Source: Trichosphaerium sp. ATCC 40318 (Eukaryota > Discosea > Flabellinia > Trichosidae). Taken from it: a stretch of 64,000 nt of DNA. The notes beneath the pieces are model-generated. The model worked only from the letters and a program-made list of their open reading frames with translations, was not told the DNA's origin and ran no database searches. The DNA is taken from positions 206,246-270,245 of the forward strand of contig JALMLS010000596.1 of NCBI GenBank assembly GCA_038496445.1, written 5' to 3'. Below are positions 47,505 through 57,624 of the stretch, piece by piece. Both the position numbers and the translations under genes were made by a program. Position 1 is the first letter of the stretch, and every line of letters begins with the position of its first letter.

Positions 47505-49179
47505 TTACATACTATTTCTTGACTTATTTTTGAAAACCTGTCATAACCGGAACCTCTAAACAATAATAACCATTGATGATGTTGTAAAAAAAAAATGACA
47601 TACTCAAAGTTGGTAATACCTCCCAAAATACCATCACTGTCATTAGGTGCACCTGTCATCCTACCTATACCCCACCCAAGTGTACGGCGGGTGCGTACAG
47701 GATCTCGGTAATAAAGTGTCAGTATTGGTAAGGCTGGCTAGCAAACACTTAGAGGTACAAACATGATCCAAAAAACAAAAGTACGTACATTTCCACACAA
47801 TACTCTAGTACGTGTTACGCTGTTATATTCAGCACAGTCATGAAATAGTATGCCACCCGCTGTATTCCCACAACATTGAGGTATCACATTATACCAGTCA
47901 TCAAAAAAAGATTGAAAAGGATTCTCACAGTTATCTGAGCGTTCCACGTTCCATGATACTTTTCCTTGAAAACAAAAGTTAAGTTTACTTGTATTTCACG
48001 AAATCACGGCACCTGGGGTGGTGTATATTATTGCGTTTTGTATCGTGACATGCAGTCTCTAGAACAAGTCAAAAACTTAGAAACAGGAAAGGTCTTCTTT
48101 ATCGTTACCACATCCATTTCAAACCAAACATTCAGACTTGTGACAGCTAATTAATATGATAAGAGATTGAAAAGAGTATAAATCTACAACAAGTACCTTC
48201 TGCAATACGATTTGCAGCTTTTTCAATACTTCCAGAAGCCCTTACGTAAGCAACAGTTACAGCAATACTCTATTATAATACACATCGTTAACGGTAACAC
48301 AGTTCATACATCAAACTCACAAGTGTAACTTCATGGATTGTGATGGACAAGGGTCAGGAGGAGGCGAAAGAGGTGCCTTGTCTCCGACAGCTGGATCTCT
48401 CTTTGTGTTTTGAAACATTGGTTCCCTACAATACAACGTGAGTTCAAACAAGTGGATAACAACTATTATTAATTACCTGAATACCAAGTGAGAACCATTT
48501 CCAATCAAAGACTTGTGATGAGGATGCATGAACGATACATGTCTAGTTTTTTTAATCAGTAACATACTAAGTGATGTGAAGGAGCGTGGTACCTATCAAG
48601 AGCATCGAAGAAGTGCCAATGACCTCGTTCGGATTGCCAGAGGCCAGAGAAAGTACCACCAGAGTATTGAGTAACTCGAAAATGTTGATGGTTCTCTCCA
48701 ATCGCTTTGAACGTGTTTGAAGGTGCATCAATAACTGTCATGTTGTTTTCGTTTTGAATTATAATCTAACACTCGTTAGCTCGCACGTGATTTTTTAATA
48801 AATTGTCGTTACCTTTGTATTCTTTGCGTAGGGAGAGTGTTTAATACAGGTGAAGCTCAACGTCTTGTTTGTTTTGAAATACAGTACGATGGCATAGTAT
48901 TTTGATTGAGGTGATTGATATGCATCCACGTGCGTCAGGGATACTATTTACTGGGTAAGGCCAACGAATCTCCTCACATGGAAACTTACTTTTGGTAATA
49001 ACTTCAAATTCATCCATATTATCCCAAAACTCTTGGTTATATCCCCACGTGAATATGGTAAATATCAGGATACCTGTACGTTAGTGAGTTGAAAAACTTT
49101 TAAATCTAAGACTAAAATGCCAAACGTTTGGTATAAAACACGTACATATGGTCGTTACAAGCTTCCCCATGTTTTCTAA

Positions 49180-49670
49180 TTGAATAAAAATGCTTCTTTG
49201 TCCGTTTTACTTCGCAAATGTGAATTGGCTCTTGTAGCTGTTTGTTCGTTTTTTGCACGAAATTTCGGTCAAAAAATAGAAAAAAAACTACGTCGTTTCA
49301 CAAGTTCATACTGTCGTTTTTAAATAAATAATAGCAATGCCATTGTAAGCTGACAATAGAGTTGGTTATAGCTCAAATAGGCGTTGGTCTCTTTTGTATG
49401 TACAAATTATTACATACTCTACGTGCTACAAAAAGACAACAACGTTTATTTTTTTTGCAGATATTGTTACATTCCTTACTATTTCAACAGGCAATCTTTG
49501 CCTCAGGGTTTGTAACTTACCTACTCATTGACTCGACAAGGATAATTATAATAGTGAAAACAGTGTGTCGTGTAGGGGCGTGTAGTTTCGCGTGTTTTGT
49601 GGTTATGTGAAATCGGGATTACATCGGACAAACTCTTGAAAACTCACAACATTTTCACTCAAAAATTATT
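49180..49670 (+). other. Upstream block with a conserved hydrophobic frame
   Basis: An open frame at 49362-49610 (VIAQIGVGLFCMYKLLHT, then two hydrophobic stretches) is also open, 82 versus 85 codons, in the duplicated block at 55537-55794. The region is the shared upstream DNA of two 8-Cys peptide genes. Whether the frame is expressed is unclear; similarity may just reflect recent duplication. Confidence 0.3.
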
Positions 49671-49678
49671 ATCACCTA

Positions 49679-50079
49679 ATGAGCAACTTTTCTTTAATAC
49701 CGACACTATCCTTGGCTATTCTTTTTGTAGTATTTATGTTCGCATGTCCTATATCAGGAAACGATGAAGAGGTAGAATCATGCGTAGGCAAATGGTGCTC
49801 AAGGTTGTATGAAAAAACGGCAGGAGGTTCACAAACTTATTGCGCCGACCGTTGGGGATCTTGCCCTCAAAAGAGTTATAATGGCGTACGCACTTCTCCA
49901 TTGTCTACGCTGTTCAACTTTCGACTCACTTTAAAGTATAGTATGACAACATACCAGGCAAGAAAAACTGTGGCAAACGATGCAATCAGAGGAAGCCGAG
50001 TGCTGGAAGATGTAATAACCACGATGGTACCATGACGACACATGTGCCTACGCAAGTAACCCGCTATAAATGTAATTAA
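49679..50079 (+). CDS. Small secreted 8-cysteine peptide, copy 2
   Basis: Exons 49679-49885 and 49963-50079, 107 aa; lengths 207 and 117 nt are the same as copy 1. Signal peptide MSNFSLIPTLSLAILFVVFM, mature start about GNDEEVES. Cysteines in CVGKWC, YCADRWGSC, KNCGKRC, GRCNN and YKCN. The acceptor is the AAG six bases after CAG. If CAG were used the frame would change and the second-exon cysteines would be lost, which argues for the downstream site. Upstream and downstream DNA is shared, in inverted orientation, with copies 3 and 4. Confidence 0.7.
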
Positions 50080-50180
50080 GTGAGTGTATATATAGTAACC
50101 ACATCCATATTGGCAGTGTTAAGCAAACTATAAATAAATTGGTTGTTTGTTGGCGTTTTCTTTTTTTATTTTAGAGCCTT

Positions 50181-50230
50181 TAGAGATGTTGTGATTATCT
50201 TAAGATATCTAGATAATCACAACATCTCTA
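50181..50230. repeat. Perfect 20-bp inverted repeat, 10-nt loop
   Basis: TAGAGATGTTGTGATTATCT at 50181-50200 and its exact complement at 50211-50230. It lies 100 bp behind the 8-Cys peptide copy 2 stop codon. Confidence 0.85.
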
Positions 50231-50342
50231 TTCAACCCATTGAGCCACAAGTGATGCTATGATAAAACTATTAAGCAAGTGTATGATGTAAATGCAGATA
50301 CGTATGTTATTCGTGATATTATTCGCATGCTTTTGTAATTAA

Positions 50343-50440
50343 TATTGTCCGTATCATTCAAGTTTGCAAAACTGTGCAATGGGACTTTTGGTTTTTGTGT
50401 TTAGTCATATCTGACATATTTTGCAACTTCTGTTTGTTAA
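50343..50440. mobile_element. Truncated foldback element end
   Basis: TATTGTCCGTATCATTCAAG-type terminal sequence of the third foldback element (56120-56974) without the rest. Its flank matches the flank of that element inverted, so it was carried along in the segmental duplication. Confidence 0.55.
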
Positions 50441-50484
50441 TAATGAACTCTTACAACCGCTGTAATTTACTCACTTTCTGCTGT

Positions 50485-50850
50485 AGCTAAGAATTCACAA
50501 CAAAAACAACGTGACAGGTATTGATGCCCCTTCAAACACATTCAAGCCAATTGGAGAGAACCATCAACATTTTCGAGTTACCCAATACTCTGATGGTACT
50601 TTCTCTGGCTTCTGGCAATCCGAACGAGGTCATTGGCACTTCTTTGATGCTCTTGATAGGTACCACGATCCGCATCACCATAGTATTGTAGAGCCACAAG
50701 ACATTTTGCTTCCTCCCAACATTGTCTAAAGTTGAGTACTTGGTTGATAGAAGAGAGTAGTATTAGTGTTAACTCTAACAGGCTTTCAAAAACAAGTCAA
50801 GGATTTGTATGTGATGCCATTCCTGGGTTAAGTTTTATGGAGAAGCCAGC
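50485..50850 (+). pseudogene. Fragment of the pseudo-metalloprotease family (H)
   Basis: Holds the propeptide-like exon (NTFKPIGENHQHFRVTQYSD, from about 50505, with a normal GATAG/GTACC donor) and, 100 bp on, a piece of the last exon (CAAGTCAAGGATTTGTATG, as in copy C). All other exons are missing. It is a deletion relic next to the complete copy G. Confidence 0.7.
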
Positions 50851-51184
50851 ATTACTTAATGATGCTTCAATAAAAATTCTAAAGCACCTTAGTGTTATTT
50901 ATTAGCAGCTAAAATGAATGACTCAATCAAGAAGTAAGGCACGGGAACATAGGTATTACAATTGATTGAGTACTTCAAAAAAAAAAACCAACAATCGATA
51001 TTTTTGTCTAAAAAAGCCTAAGGTACCTCTTGCCCGTTTGAAGTTTATCTAAAACCTGCGATAATGAGTTTTTGGACTCAAGCTACTTTCAAGACTTCTT
51101 CTTAACGAATATAAAAATAAATTTCACAAAAAAGTTCACACAAGATTACCCGTCAAATAAAAATAAAGTCTAACTTACTACCGT

Positions 51185-52954
51185 ATGTGGAGTGCGAAAA
51201 TAGTATGTACGTAATCATTTATTAAAGTACAACATGCTAAAGCTTGATATCTAAGGTATTGTGGTATTATTCATCGTATCGATGAGAGGATACAATCGCG
51301 AGTATTGGAACACCATAGAACACTTTGAAATGATTACAAAAGGTACCATCATATTCTGATTTATCTTGTAACGCTATGTAGTATCGCTAACGCACGTGAA
51401 TACATCGTACCACCAGGTCATGCTTCATTTCGATTCAAACAAAACAATGAGCTTCAACTGCATCAAACACTCGGTATACGCAAAGAATACAAAGGTATCG
51501 CGTAGTAGCATTAATAACGAACTTTTACAATCACGTGATCATAGATGTAAAAAAAATTGTAACTTACAACGAATTTGTTTAAATATTGCTGACGTTGGTT
51601 AGATACAAATCCACACTGAAAGTAACGTCACGTTTATTGATGCACCTTCAAACACATTCAAAGCGATTGGAGAGAACCATCAACATTTTCGAGTTACTCA
51701 ATACTCTGATGGTACTTTCTCTGGCTTCTGGAAATCTCCACGAGGATATTTGATACGCTTGGATGCTCTTGATAGGCACCATATTTCATCACCATGGTCT
51801 AATGCTGATTAAAAAAACTAGACATGTGTCGTTCATGCATCCTCATCACAAATCTTTGATTGGAAATGCTTCTCATTTGGCTTTCAGGTACAAAGTGATT
51901 ATGGCGCTTTGGTTGAACTCAAGTTAAATAATTGTAGAGAACCTAAAGTAATGTTGCAAAAAACAAAGAGAGGTCCAGCTGTCGGAGACAAGGCACCTCT
52001 TTCGCCTCCTCCTGATCCTTGTCCAACGGAAGTCCATGAAGTTACACTTGTGAGTTTGATGTATGAACTGTATTACCGTTAACAATGTGTACAAATAGAG
52101 TATTGCTGTAACTGTTGCTTACGTAAGGGCTGCTGGAAGTATTGAAAAAGCTGCTAATTACATTACACAAGGTGTTGTATTTCCTATCTGTTTCATCTCA
52201 TTATTTCATAGCTGTCATGAGTCTGAATGTTTGGTTTGAAATTGATGTGGTAAGAAAAAAGCAAGCTTGTTCACTAACTTTTATCCTCGTTCAAGAGACT
52301 GCATGCCACGATTCAAAATGCTATAATATATACCACCCCTGGTGCGTTGATTTCTTAAATAAAGTATTTCTCCGATCACGTCCTTACAACAGTTTGGAAT
52401 GCAAACTGATTACCTTTTTTCAAGGAAAAGTGTCATGGAATGAAGAACGCTCAGAAGACTGTGAGAATCCTTATGATGCTTTTAAATATGATTGGTACAA
52501 TGAGATACCTCAATGTTGCGGAGATACATCAATGGCTGTATTATTCCATAACTGTGCTAAACATGCTTCAGCAAGACCTAGCTCATTGTGTGATCATGTT
52601 CGTAATTTTGTAATAGCTATTTGTTTGTGCCTAAGTGTTTCAACTGTTAGCCGTTTGTGACAGTCAATCGCCGTAATCTTCTAGATACATATAGTATAAT
52701 AGGCTGGGGTATTGGTTTAGCAACAGGAGCACTTGATGACGATGACGGTATAATGGGACCACTAGGTAGCGGGTATAACTTTTACATTCGAAGTTTATTA
52801 CGCTGGAGGTTTATTACTGTTTAGAGATCCCAACTATGGCAGGGTTTCTAGAGTTAGCCAGGGATTTATTTGTAACGGTACTTCTGAATTGATTGATACA
52901 GGGTGTTTGAAGCCTTATGAATCAAATAAATCAAGCGATAGTGAAGACGAATAA
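51185..52954 (+). CDS. Secreted ADAM-like pseudo-metalloprotease family, copy G
   Basis: First exon MWSAKIV splices (GTACGT...CTAAG) into the signal peptide MWSAKIVCIVVLFIVSMRGY. The propeptide-like exon at 51600-51770 ends FWKSPRGYLIRLDALDR and is followed by a GC donor (GCACCA). Later: SIAVTVAYVRAAGSIEKAAN, AVMSLNVWFEIDV and EIPQCCGDTSMAVLFHNC. The zinc-helix position reads IGWGIGLATGALDDDDG, lacking histidines and the glutamate. The last exon encodes DPNYGRVSRVSQGFIC and CLKPYESNKSSDSEDE with an acidic tail not found in the other copies. Stop TAA at 52952-52954. It converges with the ankyrin gene 45 bp away. Confidence 0.65.
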
Positions 52955-52998
52955 ATCACTTAATACATTACTACAAATACACGTGGTTTAGTTTTTTT

Positions 52999-54590
52999 TC
53001 AAGGTTTTTTTATCATTAGGAGCCTTTGTTTTTTCCTTCCAGAGCTTGTACTGTCGAGCATAGCTATATCATAAGGTGTTCCTCTTGGTCCCTTTTATGA
53101 AAGATGATTTAGATGACAAGCTGTTACGTGAAGAAAACAGGTTTACCTTAGATTCTAAAACATACTCTAAATGATGTTGTCGAACATGCCTCAACAACAC
53201 TTCAGCAACACGGTGTGATTTATTAAAAGCAGCCTAAGAAATGAATCATGTTAGATAACTATATCCTACTTAATCTAATCATACGTAGTGTAACGGGTTT
53301 TCTCCATGCCTAAAACCGACAACTTAGCAATCAAAAAAAAAAACAAAAGTACTTACTTTGTGTGCCTTGTTGTTGATTTCTTTCCTGATAGCAAACTTTT
53401 CACAACACTTGCGGTACTAAATTTTGAAGCTAGATGTAGTACTGTTTCGCGCTGTCTATTCAAAATACTTTCAAAAGAAACTACACAAACCAAGGTAAGT
53501 CCAAACGAAAAAAAAAGAAAACCATACAGTACCTAAAGTTTGTAGTTTTTCAAAAATGTTTATAACCAACTCTGCTTCCTTCCCTGAAGGTGAGTGTTGT
53601 GCTAGAGTTAATGGAGCGTCTCCTATACCTTCTTTGCTTAATTGTCTGTGATTACATAGCTTCAAGATCAGAGATAAAATATCAACTTTGCCATCGTTTG
53701 AAGCCGACAGTAAAATCAAAGCCATATGCTCAAGTAACGTCTTTGTTATACTCTGCTTTGCATAAAACTTGTTTACGTTGATTCTTGTATCCTCCAAAAA
53801 CTGCTCAAACAGATAAAAGTGACCTAAGGATAACGCCTTTAGAATATCTATCACGTGATTATTTATTTTTAGACTAAGTTCTGAAACGGCACCTTGTTCT
53901 ACTATTGCTATTGCTATATCTCCTTTTTGTTGAAAGTCATAGTGATAAACCATATTGCGTTGTTTGTCATCAATTAATCGTAAATGTCTGTTCGTGAATT
54001 GCTTCTTTACATTCATATTATACCTTTGTAATACCAGCCAAAGCTCTGGACATACACCGCAGCTACAGAGTATGAATAAATCAAACGCGAAGCTCATTCC
54101 TTACCCATTTTTTATTGTTACGTCACCTCCAGCAGATATCATCCAACTGAATAGTTCTAAATCGCAGCTATAAAGACAAGCATGCAATGGTGTATCTCCA
54201 TACTTGTTCTGCTGATTACAGTCGACACCTACGTACAACAAATACGTGAGCACTTAGCTCTCCACTTTTCTTTGTACCCAATTCTATGAGAATGTCAAAC
54301 AGTTGTCTTGCATCGCGGTGGCCATGATTTTCACGCGATAACGCAAGAATATGTAGAAGATTATCCCCACTTAAATCATCAACATACCACGCAAACGTCT
54401 TATTTACACATTTTTCTGCGTGTTTGTATTTTCCTTGTTTAATTAAAGGTTAGTTCCTTCTCATCTGAGTTTTAATAGTTTTGTTTTCTGAAGAATAAGA
54501 CCTTACATACCCGTCTTTATTAAATCAAGTACTTTTGTATCGCTGTGTGGAGTGTTTAGTATAGTGAGGAGATTTTAGAAATCACGTGTC
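52999..54590 (-). CDS. Ankyrin-repeat protein
   Basis: Minus-strand exons include KYGDTPLHACLYSCDLELFS (about 54190-54130), DNLLHILALSRENHG (54370), the long exon 54000-53540 (VIDILKALSLGHFYLFEQFL and DGKVDILSLILKLC), RQRETVLHLASKFSTASVV (53460), HGENPLHYV (53300), HRVAEVLLRHVRQHHLEYVL (53210) and a last exon GTPYDIAMLDSTSSG ending in TGA at 53001-52999. The motifs xTPLHxA and xxVVxxLL repeat about eight times, as in ankyrin repeats, with several degenerate. These form protein-binding surfaces, usually cytoplasmic. The start exon is not certain (near 54580). No other domain is evident. Confidence 0.6.
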
Positions 54591-54599
54591 CAAAAAAAT

Positions 54600-55055
54600 T
54601 AGATTTGGTTATAACGCTTCACAACACGTGTATTTTACAGCGTAGTTTTATTAATTAGAAAAGGCACGCGAATAACATACGTATCTATATTTACACGCGT
54701 CATACGCTTGCTTAATCGTTTTATCATAGTAACACGTGATGCTTCATAACTTGTGAAGTCCTTCGGCTTTTGTTTGTTGAACAATACGAGAAAAAGTGTG
54801 GAGGGATTTTTTTTCTATTATTACTTGAAACACCAAACAGCAAATCTGCTTTACCTCAAAATATTTTAAAAGGAAAAAGTATTGTAGTTCATTAGCAAAG
54901 ATGTGGCTTCAAGGTCATATTTATTCGCATTGCCTTGGACAGGCTTCAAAATAAATAAATAAACAAAAAAAGAAAATGCCAACAAAGCAATCAATTTATT
55001 TTGTAGTTTGCTGAGAAACAAAGCCACAACATGGATGTGGTTACTATAGATACAC
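54600..55055. repeat. Duplicated flank shared with 57.0 and 50.3 kb
   Basis: ACACGCGTCATACGCTTGCTTAATC and the following TAACACGTGATGCTTCATAAC recur at 57030-57090 and, inverted and shortened, near 50280. No gene seen. Confidence 0.55.
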
Positions 55056-55059
55056 TCAC

Positions 55060-55462
55060 TTAATTACATTTATAGCGGGTTACTTGCTGTTTCATACCAA
55101 TCATCATGGTACCATCGTAGTTATTACATCTTCCAGAACTAGGCTTTCGCTGATTGCATCGTTTACCACAGTTTTTCTTGCCTGATATGTGTTCATACTA
55201 AGCTTTAAATTGAGTGGAAAGTTGAAAGCATATGAGATGAACAAGTACGTACATCATCGTAACTGTCTTTAGGGCAAGATCCCCAACGGTCGGCGCAAAA
55301 AGTTCCAGACTCTCCGTCAGTGTTTTCATACAGCCTTGAGCACCATTTGGCCCAGCACCCTCCTTCTACATCTTCATCGTTTCCTGATACTGGACATGCG
55401 AACATAAATACTACAAAAACAATAGCCAAGGATAGCGTAGGTATTAAAGAAAAGTTGCTCAT
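55060..55462 (-). CDS. Small secreted 8-cysteine peptide, copy 3
   Basis: Exons 55462-55253 and 55176-55060, 108 aa. One codon longer than copies 1 and 2 (VEGGCWAKWC). Signal peptide MSNFSLIPTLSLAIVFVVFM. Cysteines conserved in FCADRWGSC, KNCGKRC, GRCNNYDG and RYKCN. The donor is GTACGT and the acceptor the conserved AAG. Its upstream region including the hydrophobic frame at 55537-55794 is an inverted copy of 49.35-49.67 kb. Confidence 0.7.
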
Positions 55463-55469
55463 TGTAAGG

Positions 55470-56115
55470 TGACAATAATTTTTTGAGTGAAAATGTTTAA
55501 CGAGTTTTCAAGAGTTTGTCCGATGTAATCCCGATTTCACATAACCACAAAACACGTAAAACTACACGACCCTACACGACACGATGTTTCACTATTATAA
55601 TTATCCTTGCCGTCAACGAGTAGGTAAGTTACAAACCCTAAGGCAAAGATTGCCTGTTGAAATAGTAAGGAATGTAACAATATCTGCAAAAAAAATAAAC
55701 GTTGTTGTCTTTTTGTAGCACGTGGAGTATGTAGTAATTTGTACATACAAAAGAGACCAACGCCTATTTGAGCTATAACCAAATTTATTGTCAACTTACA
55801 ATGGCATTCCTTTTATTTACATACCTCCGCAGATAGTGTACACCACAGTATGTATAATTATGTTAATAGGGTGAATGGAACAAAAGGTGAGCAAAGACCA
55901 AAAACAGTGAACCATAAGTAGTGGTCTATTACTGTTCAAGCGACAAAAGATAATTCGGAGGATGATCTCAAAAAGTAGTGAAGTTCTCTTTATGCTGTGT
56001 TTTTCTCAAAAACAATTGTTGACAACACGTTTATGATCGGTTTATGTACTGTGGCATAAACGAACAATGCTCTTTCTCTGAAAGTTCAATCTGGGCTACA
56101 ACCTTTTAATTTTCA
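55470..56115. other. Duplicated upstream block of 8-Cys peptide copy 3
   Basis: About 55480-55805 is an inverted near-copy of 49350-49670. Beyond 55805 nothing is recognised. Confidence 0.5.
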
Positions 56116-56119
56116 TCTA

Positions 56120-56974
56120 TTGTCCGTATCATTCAAGTTTGCGACAGGTTTGGCAGAAGTATCAAAGTGTAAGATCTTGCAAGAACTAACAAAACTGACA
56201 GATCTTGTAAGTTCTGCTAGTTCTTGCAAGTTCTGTCAGATTTTGTCAGTTTTGATAGTTCTTGCAAGAACTGACAGCTTTGATAAAAACCTGCTGAACC
56301 AGTGCAATGTGAATGCATCACATTCTATAACTCATGACAATGTACCTTCCTTGCCGTCCTTATGTACGTTAAGGCAAGCCGAAAAAGCACTGTGTCAAAG
56401 TCGCATCATCTAACAAGACGACCTCAGTATTTCACGTAGGGCGCTCTCATTACTACTCACCCAGTAGCCATAAAAACGAGTACGAATCAATAATTATTTA
56501 CATATTAACTAACAAGCACCACGCGCGAATGCTGGCACATTCAGGCGTAAAGAGGAGTATTTAACGTGAGATAACGTTAAAACCTCAAGGAAAATTCCAA
56601 GCGCTTCCAAAGTATCTTGCGCTGCATGTACGGTATAACATAGCGTAATAATCCGTTTTAGAGTATAGGAGACAATCGTTGGACCTTAGAGGTCAGAGAC
56701 ATAAGCTAATGTACCAAATAAATAATGGTGGTTAAGAACACGTGGTGTCACAATAATTTGTATGCGTTGTACCTGTCCAAGTGGATTTAGTTTGTTCCAG
56801 AACTGACAAGATCCGTCAGATCTTGTAGTTTTTAACAGATCTTGCAAGAACTAACAAGATCTTGTAAGAATTAACAGAAGTTGCAAGATCTGTCAGATCT
56901 GACTAAACACGAAAACCAAAAGTCACAAACAGCAAAAAGTTGCAAAGATTAGCAAACTTGAATGAAACGGACAA
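56120..56974. mobile_element. TA-flanked foldback element, copy 3
   Basis: Terminal inverted repeats TTGTCCGTATCATTCAAGTTTGC (56120) and AGCAAACTTGAATGAAACGGACAA (to 56974), flanked by TA at 56118-56119 and 56975-56976; 855 bp. Both subterminal regions are packed with short repeats of the type CTTGCAAGAACTNACAGATC in both orientations. No coding capacity that I can support; an open frame at 56120-56413 is made of these repeats. Confidence 0.75.
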
Positions 56975-57230
56975 TATTAATAACAAGGCATGCGAATAAT
57001 ATCGCGAATAACATATGTATCTATATTTACACGCGTTATACACTTGCTTAATGATTTTATCGTAGTAACACGTGATGCTTCATAACTTGTAGCTCAAGGG
57101 GTTGAAAGGCTTCAAAATAAAAAAAGAAAATGCCAACAAACAATCAATTTATTTATAGTTTGCTTAACACTAGCACTGAGATACCAAGTCACATACAACA
57201 TGGTTGTGGTTACTATATAGATACACTCGC

Positions 57231-57619
57231 TTAATTACATTTATAGAGGGCTACTTCCGTAGCCATGATACCTTGAAAATTATTACATCTTCCAGCACTA
57301 GGTGTTCTCTGATTGCATCGTTTACCACAGTTTTTCTTGCCTGATATGTTGTCATACTATACTTTAAAGTGAGTCGAAAGTTGAACAGCATAGACAATGG
57401 AGAAGTGCGTACGCCATCATAACTCTTTTGAGGGCAAGATCCCCAACGGTCGGCGCAAAAAGTTTCCGAACCTCCGTACGTATATTGATACAGTCTTGAG
57501 CACCATTTGCCTACGCACGCTTCTACATCTTCATCGTTTCCTGATACTGGACATGCGAACATAAATACTACAAAAAGAATAGCGAAGGATAGTGTTGGTA
57601 TTAAAGAAAAGTTGCTCAT
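57231..57619 (-). CDS. Small secreted 8-cysteine peptide, copy 4
   Basis: First exon from 57619 (MSNFSLIPTLSFAILFVVFM signal peptide), second exon 57335-57231. Cysteines in CVGKWC, FCADRWGSC, KNCGKRC, GRCNN and YKCN are all kept, but the C-terminal stretch differs: NFQGIMATEVALYKCN, four codons shorter than in copy 2. An in-frame codon run upstream of 57619 lacks a start methionine, and homology supports 57619. All four copies diverge most between the last three cysteines. Confidence 0.68.
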
Positions 57620-57624
57620 AAGGT

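Larger units (their letters stand above)
44950..49170 (-). pseudogene. Pseudo-metalloprotease family copy F, split by a transposon
   Basis: Starts at 49170 with MGKLVTTI, like copy C, and has all exons down to the last one: propeptide-like core at 48740-48600 (VTQYSGGTFSGLWQSERGH), VIPQCCGNTAGGILFHDC at 47880, and SLGWGIGRMTGAPNDSDG at 47660. The last exon begins YDRFSKISQEIVCN at about 47555 and is cut by the transposon at 45010-47504. Its remaining 20 codons (GLITTSCLKPYEST, stop at 44950-44952) lie beyond the element, next to the TTACA target duplication. Without excision the protein would lose its C-terminal CLKP segment. The insertion is recent because both halves are otherwise undamaged. 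Confidence 0.75.
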
